This document shows, piece after piece, positions 8,383 to 17,611 of a stretch of DNA of 64,000 bases (position 1 is the stretch's first letter; each line of letters begins with the position of its first letter). The stretch spans positions 310,001 to 374,000 of the forward strand of contig JAVHJL010000012.1 of NCBI GenBank assembly GCA_036971715.1, in the 5' to 3' direction. Source of the stretch: Arthrobotrys musiformis. Lineage: Eukaryota > Ascomycota > Orbiliomycetes > Orbiliales > Orbiliaceae. The notes under the pieces were generated by a model that saw only the letters and a program-made list of their open reading frames with translations, was not told where the DNA came from and searched no databases. The translations under genes and the position numbers were made by a program.

Positions 8383-11011
8383 ATGACAGACAACGACAAG
8401 GGTATAGCTGGAATGGAGCCCTTTAATATTAACGCGGAAATGACCTCTTTACTCGATAACTTGAGTGGTGAAGAAGACCTTTATAATTTCGCAGCGGTGC
8501 AACAAGAGCAACAAGAACAAGGCCCCGTCAATGATGAACAAATCGAATTATATATTTACACCTGCTTCCTGGTCTTCAGGAAAACGGGCTCAAGAAAACA
8601 CCTTGAACAAGCTATTCAACAAACGGAAGGATGGATCGCAGAACTAGCTCTTGGTCATGCTGATCGCGCGCGAAGACTTCAGATTTTCGACTTTCTGTCG
8701 GCCTGGATGAGCCAGCCCAGTTTCATCTCTGAACGAGAAAACGAACTTCCGTTGTTGGGAACTAGGTGAGCAGCATTTTCCGCAGATTTCCCCTAATAGA
8801 ATCGCCCTGTACCCCCAGTCTTATACTATTTATAATGTATAAAGAGGTGACCGTGATGCCGCCAGCTAGAAAAGGCGAGCTGCTAATACGCTGGTGTCTA
8901 TCAGCCAAAAGATTAAACAAGAATTAATACCTGAAGTCAGCACTCAAATGATCAACCGAAACGAACAAAGAGCGATAAAACTAGCGGAAAATTACGAACA
9001 AACTGGCATTTTAGAAACCCTAAACGAGGCCATTAGTATCATGCTACTAAACGAGGCCATTAGTATCATGCTACGGAATGTAGATTTAGCTGGAGAATAT
9101 ATCACGCCGCGCATATTAAAAAACTTAGCGGTAATGCTCGGGACGCGATTCAACCGAACCGGCTCGATGGACGACCTCGACCGTGCTGTTGAAGTTGCAA
9201 ATATGGCAGTGGACGCCACATCTCAAGACCACCCCGATCGAGCTGGCCGTTTGAACAACCTTGGGTACTACCTCGAGAGGCAGTTCGAGCGGACCGAGTC
9301 GATGGACGATCTCAACCGTGCGCTCTCCTCATACAAAGAAGGTTGGAACTGTGATACCGCCCCTCCGTCCGTTCGCATTCGCCTGGCATGGAACGCTGCT
9401 CGTATCCTCGCCTCGCAGAACGATTGGGATGTATCGAGCTCCTTGCTGGACGATGCCATAAGACTCCTCCCCCTCGTCAGCCCACGATCTTTGAACCATA
9501 CCGATAAGCAGTCTATGCTCCCAGAGTTTGCTGGCTTAGCTTCCATGGCCGCCGCTATTTCTCTGAACGCTGGGAGGGATGTCTATCGTGCCTTGCAGTC
9601 TCTCGAACTCGGCCGCGGTGTCATTGCAAGCCTGCTGATGGACATGCGCGGAGATATCTCCAGCCTTAGACACCAGCACCCTGATCTGGCTGAAGAATTC
9701 GTATCCCTTCGAAATGCGCTAGACTCGCCGGTAGACAGGTTAATTTCTCCGCTTCTTACTGACAATATGCCCTCGTGGAAATCGCAGGCACAATCGCGTT
9801 ACGAATTGGATCGGAGATTTACCGAACTTATCGCAACCATCCGTGCCAAGCATGGCTTCGACAGATTTCTTCTCCCGCCAATGGAGACGGAGATAAAGGA
9901 TGCCGCATGCTCTGGGCCCGTCGTTGTCATCAATCCAAGTTCTTATCGTTGCGACGCATTTCTCGTAGAGCGTGATCAGATCAGAGTATTGGAGTTACCA
10001 CATCTGTCGCCGAAAGAAGTCCGGTCGAAAACCCAAAGCCTAGGACCTCGTCAAAAAGCTTCCTTTCCTATAAAAGAAACGCTGGAGTGGCTCTGGGATA
10101 CCGTCTGCCATCCTATTCTGGACGCTCTGGGCTTCGATCGCCCTATCTCCCCCGACGACAACTGGCCTCGTATCTGGTGGGTTCCAACCGGCCTGCTCAG
10201 CCAGTTCCCGCTCCACGCTGCGGGCTACCATAAGCACGGGTCCACCGAAACAGTACTCGATAGAACTATGTCGTCGTACGCCTCGTCGATCAAGGCATTG
10301 ATACACGGACGCCGACAGCACGTTCGCACCTCCGCCGGGCCCGACCCCGATGCCGACCACGCCCTCCTGGTTGCTATGAAGCACACGCCGGATTTAGTCG
10401 CGAACCAGTTTCTTCCGTTTGTCGAAGACGAAGTAGAAATGTTGAAAGAACTCTGCCCGTTGCTCCGGCTGAAGTCCATTAGGCCGACGCTGCTGAAGGA
10501 CGACGTCCTGAAGCATATGCAGGGGTGTAAGGTGTTTCATTTCGCAGGCCACGGGTCGTCGCATCCGACGGAACCTTCGCAGAGCTACCTGCTCCTCAAC
10601 GACTGGAAGACCGACCCGCTGACCGTCGGGGACGTTCGCGACTGCAGATTCCAGGAGAAACCGCCGTTCCTCGGCTACCTGTCGGCTTGCTTGACTGGCG
10701 CTAACGAGGCCGAAAAGCTGGCTGACGAGGGTATCCACCTCGTCAGCTCCTTCCAGCTCGCGGGCTTCCGCCACGTCATCGGAGCGCTCTGGGAGGTGTC
10801 AGACAGGCACTGCGTCAATGTGGCGAGGGTGTTCTACGAAACGATGCGGGACGACGGGATGACGGACGAGGCGGTGTGCCGAGGGCTCCACCGAGCTCTG
10901 AGGGCGCTACGCGGCGAAGAGATGGAGGAGTCTGAGGCGAGGAACGGCACGTTGGTGGCGGGAGACCCGACGGACTTTCTCTGGGCTCCTTACATTCACT
11001 TTGGCGTTTAG
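8383..11011 (+). CDS. TPR-CHAT (caspase-like) protease
   Basis: Exons 8383-8765 and 8905-11011 join across an intron at 8766-8904 (GTGAGC donor, branch GCTAATAC, acceptor ATCAG; frame kept). The N half has TPR-like helices: YIYTCFLVFRKTGSRKHLEQAI, FNRTGSMDDLDRAVEVA and FERTESMDDLNRALSSYKE. The C half is a CHAT domain, the caspase/separase-related cysteine protease fold. The catalytic His is in KVFHFAGHGSS (about 10533-10560) and the Cys in GYLSACLTGANEAE (about 10672-10710), followed by LVSSFQLAGFRHVIGALWEVSD. Both residues are intact, so it should be active. A 27-bp in-frame tandem duplication sits at 9020-9073. The ATG at 8383 lies only 65 bp after the upstream stop, and intron 8314-8389 (GTTAGT, branch CACTAAG, CAG) would fuse it in frame to the C2H2-phosphorylase protein, bypassing this ATG. 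I favour the fusion; a separate short-spaced gene is possible. Confidence 0.88.
9020..9073 (+). repeat. 27-bp in-frame tandem duplication inside TPR region
   Basis: The unit starting CTAAACGAGGCCATTAG is repeated twice without a mismatch, 27 bp apart, and doubles the peptide LNEAISIML. The perfect identity suggests a recent duplication. Confidence 0.9.
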
Positions 11012-12727
11012 ACACTGTTCTGACATAAGCACCAAAGGCTCGTTGATCGGATTTTCGCGTAAGTCGTTCTAATGTCATGTTTGGATGCGAAGGACCGGAG
11101 CGTGAACTGAAAATTATTTTCTTAGGAATCCATCCGGTCTAGGACTCGGCAGAGCCGCGAATGTGCCAATCGGAGGAGATATTGAACTATCGCTGCCACG
11201 GGAAGAACAATCACAACAGCGCAGTGCCAACGGCCAAGGGCAAGGGTGCGCTTCGCTATGGCCAACCTAATATATTTTATTGTCTTTCATTTGTAGTCAT
11301 TCTATATAGTTAATGGTTAGTTATCTTTTGTTTGTTTCCATATTTGTCTGTTATGTTTACTTTGTAGCTTTATGTTTTCTTCAGCTTTGCACTTCAACTC
11401 GCCATTCTTATTTTATCTGTTTCAAATATAAGTATTCGACACCTCGTATTAGGTAGTTGCTTTTCGGCACCCATATTACCATCATCCTTCTTCGTTCTTT
11501 GAGCTGCAGCGCGAACACACAATGATGCGCGAAGGACTCTTATAGCCATATTGATGGCGTTACCTGTGCTATTTCCGATTTATTATAGTTCTTAGTACTC
11601 TTACTTACAACCGGGTTATCCCCATTTTGAATCAATATCTAACAAGATAGAATATTAACAGCACAGCAACAGCAACAGCTGCTTTAAATTATCACGGAGT
11701 ATAATACTAAATCCCACAAACCCTATAGCTGTACCCCGTATTCCATACACACTTTTGTGGAATTTAGTATTCCGAGCTTAATCGGATGACTCACAAGCAT
11801 AATGATTGTAGACAGCGATCGATTCATCGATTGAGGGTTCCCACACTCTAGCAAATAATTTTGTGATCTTCAAGATTGACAGCGTGATTTATATTTGCAT
11901 AAGATTATAATTTTGTTCGTCAATAATTTATAAACTACTTACAAGCGCATGATCCTAGTGATTTAGGCAAGAGTCTATAGATGATTACTTGGGCATATTT
12001 CATATGCAATGTCTATCTTTGGCCACAGCCAACCTGCAAAGGGCCTGCGCTCTTCCCATAACCACGTTTGGATCCTCCACAACGTAGACACCGCTACTTC
12101 ATAACGGAATACAAAGCTTAAAAGAATGCTCGTTCTGATCCTTCTACCGATCTCAACGAATATGTCTTATTGGAGAAAGAACTTAATTCGTTTACCTATG
12201 AAGAAAGGTACTAAGAGCTAGATGCACAAAATACGATCAAAAATTGAATACAGAGCAGAGACTAGAAATGCGATACATTAAAGAACCAGTTAAACAGTTT
12301 GGAGTACATTCTACCCCAAGACCACAACTCCTAGGTGACTTTTGGCTATTACGAGGCTGTAGTCTCAAGAATTCTTGCTGATTTGTATTCAAGAAAGGAT
12401 ATTATCCGGGTTTCTGAAAAGGGGAGGCATGGCTGGGGTCCAACGGCCCGGAGCTGGGATGTTGTGCATAGCTTGCATACACATCGAGGCAGTCTTCATG
12501 CACCTAATTTTTTTTTTTTTTTTCGTTTGACCGCACAAAAATGTAGAAATTGTCAGAGATCCATCCCTACGTATAAAGGAAACGTGAAGCTCTCCATTTT
12601 AGAGTTATTTAAACACCGCTACCACACAGATCTCCGATTTTTAGTGCACTCAAATATCCACGCCACACAAAGAACCGACTCGTTTCTCAGAGGTTGATAA
12701 CTCCTCATCGCGAAAGTTGCATTGAGG
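11012..12727. other. Intergenic, decayed, no supported gene
   Basis: This is the 3' flank of the CHAT gene followed by increasingly AT-rich DNA. Short open frames (for example 12335-12697) include a 17-base poly-T run and have no recognisable protein character. The segment 12115-12330 reads partly like coding DNA (charged helical peptides such as LNEYVLLEKELNSF) but is broken by stops. The only structured element is an inverted repeat near 11694-11778. Confidence 0.5.
11694..11778. repeat. Short inverted repeat, MITE-like
   Basis: The left arm near 11694-11718 (CGGAGTATAATACTAAATCC then CACAAA) is matched by the inverted right arm at about 11753-11778 (TTTTGTGGAATTTAGTATT then CCGAG). Roughly 18-20 bp pair, with a 4-bp insertion in the left arm. 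The loop is about 34 bp. It could be a tiny non-autonomous element or a transcript-end hairpin. Confidence 0.45.
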
Positions 12728-13000
12728 ATGGCTTTACTTGATCCTAGAGATTATACGATTGAGTTAATTTGCGTTTTGCCCTTGGAATTAGCAGCAACAA
12801 CCGCAATATTAGATGAAGTTCACGGAAAACCAACAAGGCAAGACCCACGAGATAAAAACAACTACATTTTAGGCCAAATCGGCCAACGTAGCGCTGTTAT
12901 TGCCTGTCTTTTAGACGGGGTTTACGGAATAATAGCTGCAACAGCGCTTATCATCTCAATGTTATCTAATTACAAAGCTATATGGTTTAGTTTTATCTAG
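12728..13000 (+). pseudogene. N-terminal phosphorylase fragment of an NLR gene
   Basis: From ATG 12728 the frame reads ALLDPRDYTIELICVLPLEL, AATTAILDEVHG, NNYILGQIGQRSAVIACL, LDGVYGIIAATALIISMLS and then stops after YKAIWFSFI. This is the start of the phosphorylase-superfamily domain seen at the N terminus of fungal NLRs, cut off before the active-site half. The domain normally runs about 250-300 residues; only about 90 remain. NACHT-domain sequence resumes on the same strand at 15318, with AT-rich repeat DNA between, so I read both as remains of one gene. Confidence 0.75.
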
Positions 13001-13138
13001 GAGCTGATCCGTGCTCTCGGGTTGAATCATTCCCGATAAGATTTCTTTTCTCTTTCATCATCACATTGATCTAGAAAGTACCATATTGGGTAATTAATAT
13101 TGACAAACACTACACCAAGATTATGGGCGTTGGCAGTT

Positions 13139-13470
13139 CTAAGAGGTATGTGTTGGGCAAACTCAACGCTAAGTTGTCTCATTTATATACATTAAGTTTT
13201 GTTTCTTAGCAGACAACCCCAAGAGGTATGTGTGGGGCAAACTCAGCACTGAGTCGTTTTATTTATATAGGTTAAGTTTTGTTTCTTGGCAGACGACTTA
13301 GTATTAAATTATAATGCTGAGTGGTTTTGTTAAAACTTCTTAAATTAGTAATATCTTTGATATAAATATTTAGATTTTTTAAAAAAAAGGTTTGTGTTAT
13401 TTTGTTTAATTTATTTAAAGAGTTCAAAATTTTAACACTAAGTTGTTTTACCATAAAAAACATCCAAGCA
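13139..13470 (-). repeat. RIP-affected palindromic repeat family (copy C, inverted)
   Basis: This is the reverse complement of the 3' end of the family at 1850/31890: CTAAGAGGTATGTGTTGGGC, followed by the AGTCGTCT and CTTAAATTAGTAATATCTTTG segments. The terminal about 75 bp is present twice in tandem (13139 and 13213), which is unusual. Many CA-to-TA and TG-to-TA changes separate it from the 31 kb copy. It lies inside the interval separating the two halves of the NLR relic. Confidence 0.65.
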
Positions 13471-13547
13471 ATATTATGATTAGAAGAAAAACCATATAAT
13501 ATAATATAACTTATAAACCCAAAATAAAAAAATATCTAAATCCAAAT

Positions 13548-14212
13548 AGAGATTGACATGGAACGGTTTGGGTCGGTTTTTCAAAACTGAAAACCGTCCA
13601 TACCGGTTTTTAGTTTTTTGATTGGGAAACCGAACCACCCCAAAAAACCGCCAGGCTCTTTCAAAACCACCCATCCAAAAAACCAGGACCCACTATTAGT
13701 GCCAAAAAAATCCAATTATAATTAGATTCTTTTAAGCTTTATATATAAAATCACGCTAATATTTTTAGATTTAGAAATTATATAGCTTAATAATTTGGGA
13801 AATTAAAATATTATATTTTATAATATATACATTAAGAATTATTACAAAGTAAAAAAAGTTATTTCTTAACACAAAATATTTCTCCTAAAGTCAATCCTCT
13901 TTTTTGTTTATTTAAAAAGTTTATTATAAAATTTTCATACATCTATTTACAAATTTTGATATTAAGAGATATTTGTTTTTCTACAATATTTATAATTTTT
14001 TTTTTTATAAAGTAAAATATCTTACTTATTATAATTATTATACTCTGATATTAGTAGAAATTTCTTAAAAAGGCTTAGAGATTGACATGGGGCGGTTTAA
14101 ACCTTAAACCGAACCAATCCAACCCGCCAAAAACGGTTTGAATCAGTTTGGTTTTCAAAAATAAAAACCTGGTTTGGGTCGGTTTGGTTTCGGTTTTTGG
14201 CTTATTAATAAG
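13548..14212 (+). repeat. Two direct copies of a GC-richer cggttt-repeat block in AT-rich DNA
   Basis: 'AGAGATTGACATGG..CGGTTT' begins blocks at 13548 and 14075. Each runs about 140 bp and consists of interspersed CGGTTT/AAACCG motifs (direct and inverted), so each block can fold on itself. The blocks resemble the subterminal repeat arrays of DNA transposons. Between them is AT-rich DNA without a gene. Confidence 0.5.
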
Positions 14213-15317
14213 GCAACATAAAAAAAACCTACATGTAAAATAACGGAGCTCTTATTTAATACACATCTTTTATAAATAATATAAACTAACTTAAAAAAGA
14301 AAATTCCTAAAACCCTTTAAAAAAAAAGAAAAAACGCTCAAATTCTCTTTATATATACGATTTATATAGGGGTAATAGGAATATCTAAATAATAAGTTCT
14401 TATAATTATTTTCCAAAATTCAATATCCTTGTTAATCAAGGTTATTTAATTATAATAAATACAAAAAGCATTCAAAACTAATTTTTTATTAATAAATTAA
14501 TATAATAAAATACAGATAAGCAGAAATAAAATCTTATTATTAAAATAATTAACCATAAATACTTTGGTAGTTTCTTAAAGTACTGCTAAAGCACTAACAT
14601 TAATGCATAAGTTATTATTTTAGTTACCATAATCTGTTTTGAAAAGTAGTTTGTGAATAAAGTATATAAAAGGTTTTTTGGGAATTAAAAATCCTATTTT
14701 TTTTTAATAGAATTTAATTTTTTTTAAGGTGATAGCTTAAAAAAAGTTAATACTTTTATATATGAAGTAACGGAAATGTGAAAATGTTTTATATTTATTT
14801 CCTAATTTTCATTAACGTCTGTGAATAATAGTAGTATTAAAAGCAAGTGCTGGCTATACACGTCTTTATAATTTATAGATGAGGGTGGTTTATTTTTGAC
14901 GAACTATTTTCTTGTATAATAATATTAGGCTGGATGTTTATTTTGGGTTTTTTAGGAGATTAAGGAATTAGGGGTTAAGAATTAAAAGGGAAAGTAAAAC
15001 TTAATATATATTATAAATTAAAAAAGTTTTAGAAATATTTTTTTAATTTTATAAATGCTTATAGGCATTTATAGAATTATTTTAAGCATATTATAGAGTA
15101 TTTTCTAAAGCTCGCTGGTTAACTATATATAAAAATATTAGAAATATTAAATTATATAATTTTATTTAATTATAATAAAAATAAACCAGATTCTTCAAAA
15201 GAGAACTAGAATGCGGAATCAGAAGCATGTTTGTCGCGCCAAGCCATATGCCTAATTGGGGCTAGTCCTATGGTGTGGGCGTGACACGATCAACACAGCG
15301 CCAAACGAACATGACCA
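14213..15317. other. AT-rich non-coding stretch
   Basis: Long A/T runs and no open frame of note. It fits a RIP-degraded insertion separating the phosphorylase and NACHT remains. Nothing else is recognised. Confidence 0.5.
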
Positions 15318-16365
15318 TTGCTTGGTAATATTGTTGAAACCCTCAAATCCATAGCGTCTTTATATTCAAAAGTATTCATAATTGTTAACACACTTGATGA
15401 ATATCAGGCATCAAATAATTATCAAGCAAAACTTCTCACGGAGCTTTTCCAGCTCCACACTAAATACGGCACAAATATCTTTGCTACTTCTAGATTTATA
15501 CCAGAAATCATAGATAGATTTGGGGACAACATACAACTTAAGATCCTTGCCTATAATAACGACGTACGGAGTTATTTAGATAGCCAAATATCATAATCAG
15601 AAAAGGCCATATTACTGAAACACTGTGAAGATATTACGACAAAGATTACAGAAAGGGTTCGTAAAATATAAGTTCTCGTCTTGTCTTATTGTATAGCAGG
15701 CCTATAAATTAATTTCTGAATAGGTTTCTCCTCACACAGCTTTATTTTAAATCAATACGAGATAAAAACTCACTTAAAAAAATCAAAAATGCGTTGAATA
15801 CCCTTCCAACGGAAGACGCAGCGTATGATAGTGCATATGAAAATACTATAAAGAGAATTGATAATCTCGACTCGGAATTAAAAAGTTAGGTATATTAAAT
15901 TTTATCGTAGATTGCCTGCGTAAAGAAACCGCTTACTACGTCGGAATTTTAGCATATACTGGCAGTAGAAGTTGGCGAACCTAACTTTGACGAAGATAAC
16001 CTCCCAGAGATTAAAGATATTATCTCTCTCTATACTAGATTAGTTACGGTCGATGAAGAAAGTAATATCACTCAATTAATCCACTATATAACGCAAGAAT
16101 ACTTCCAACGGATTTGGGAGAAGTGGTTTCCTAATGCTTACACCGATATTACGAAGAGATATGTTACTTATCTATTATATAACTACTTTAAATCAGATAT
16201 AAGTCTAATTGATGAAGATTTTGAGGCGAAATTACAAACAAATGCTTTGTATGATTATGCAGTACGGAATTGGGGATATTACGCTCGCAGATCTTTAGTT
16301 AAAAAAAGGCTGGTCTTAGATCTGCTTAAGAATGAGATTGCAGCGTTGGCTTACAGCTAGGCTAT
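15318..16365 (+). pseudogene. NACHT and winged-helix remnant of an NLR gene
   Basis: 15318-15596 encodes the Walker-B part of a NACHT domain (KVFIIVNTLDEY, LLTELFQLHTKYGTNIFATS, RFIPEIIDRF) and then stops. Further conserved NLR segments follow in other frames: FLLTQLYFKSIRDKNSLKK to IKRIDNLDSELKS near 15728-15889, then LAVEVGEPNFDEDNLPEIKD, LVTVDEESNITQLIHYITQE, YFQRIWEKWFPNAYTDITKR and ALYDYAVRNWGYYARRSL up to about 16310. An in-frame TAG near 15949 falls where relatives have a Gln codon before HILAVE, consistent with C-to-T mutation. The P-loop (Walker A) is absent. This gene is dead and was probably once contiguous with the phosphorylase fragment at 12728. Downstream repeats such as ankyrin are not recognisable. 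Confidence 0.8.
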
Positions 16366-17245
16366 ATTAGTATGTAGAGGTTACTTAGGTTATAGTCAAG
16401 GGTTTCTGAAGCAGATGACAAGAGTGTATTAGTAATTAGTTCAATCGACGGGTGTATCTGGAGGTGTTGTTTAATATGATTTCGGGAAAGTAATGGTAAA
16501 TAGAGAATTCCTGCGAACTGGTTTGCTGAATGCGCCTCCGGTTATTCTATTAAGCGTGGTAGTATTTATTAAAATTAAGAACCAGGTAGAGCTATGTAAG
16601 AAAATATTTAACACTGTTTAGAAAAATTAATCATTTTTTTAACCAAAGTAAATCTGTATAGAACTTATAGCTAGTTGTATATTTTAATTAAGTCTAGATA
16701 AACTGCTGTAGAATAATAGTCATATGCTCCTTATTAGCCTTTACGATTCTTATGATAAGGTCTGCTTATTTGTAATCGAAGATTTCAGGAAAAGTAACTT
16801 GTTAATAACTATGTGATAATTGCATGCGAAGGAGTAGTATTAAAGTAGATTTCCTTTACTGGGCCTAAATAGGATAGTATAGCGGAGCTGTTCTAATTCA
16901 AAGAGATAAGGGAAGATAGGTAATGAATTGAAGGTGTATCTGGAAAAACTTGCCAGCTGTAGGGCATTCCATGCATGCTATGCATTACCAAGAAAAAGGG
17001 AGCATAGCAAAGGGTACAACTGCATGTAAATGCAATATGTAAAATAAGCGCGTATTGTTTTAGTGGTTATAGCAGCTAAAATATACCGGTTTTGTATTTT
17101 TCGCTTTTTTTATTTTTTATAATTTCTGATTTATTTTTAAATTATTAAATAAAAAGTAAGTGTAGTAAATTAATATTTTTTACTTTAATTAGGGTTTATA
17201 TATCTGTTATATATAAAGTAGAATAAAGACAGTTGAAATTGCGAT

Positions 17246-17611
17246 GTCTGTGCACTATATTTATGATGAGTATATGGTAGCTTAAATATGCGCGCTTCCG
17301 GAGGAATTAACTGATGCTATTACAATGCTGCAAATAAAAATTTCGAGAGGAGAGGAAGGTTACATCCCATCTAAAGTATGTTTATTGATATTTAAAACTT
17401 GGTTTTTCTAGATTCCGCTTGTATGAAGAGCAAGGGTTCAAAAGTCAAATGCTATTTAATCATATCCATAATATTGCTTTAGTCTTCTAATTAAGGCAAA
17501 TACGACGAAACCATACAGTGGTACAAGCAAGTATTTACTAGTAAAGAGAAGGTCTTAGGCAAAGACCACCTGTTAATACTTACCACAGCTAAATATCTAT
17601 ATACTTTTACT
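17246..17611 (+). pseudogene. Second NLR-like relic: phosphorylase start and TPR fragment
   Basis: From 17244 an ATG-led frame reads SVHYIYDEYMVA, a stop, then ICALPEELTDAITML. This matches the phosphorylase N-terminal signature (WICALPLE.AAA.AML) with a stop where Trp is expected. After a likely intron (GTATGT to TTCTAG, about 17378-17412), pieces of a kinesin-light-chain-type TPR appear: HNIALVF and, in another frame, GKYDETIQWYKQVFTSKEKV followed by LGKDHLLILTTAKYL. The two halves are far closer than in an intact NLR, so the nucleotide-binding domain is lost or was never present. Several stops and a frameshift make it non-functional. Confidence 0.65.

Noticed and set aside
8766..8904. Two short introns with a 28-nt microexon instead of one 139-nt intron
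   Set aside because: The first intron (to 8818) has good signals, but the following microexon leaves the wrong phase for the 8905 acceptor; one intron fits the frame directly.
2095..11011. A gasdermin-like pore-forming partner for the CHAT protease
   Set aside because: No frame in the window matches the gasdermin layout; the neighbours are DUF7580 and phosphorylase domains.
9268..11078. Several minus-strand frames opposite the CHAT gene
   Set aside because: This GC-richer coding region lacks antisense stops by chance; the plus frame carries the recognisable TPR and CHAT motifs.
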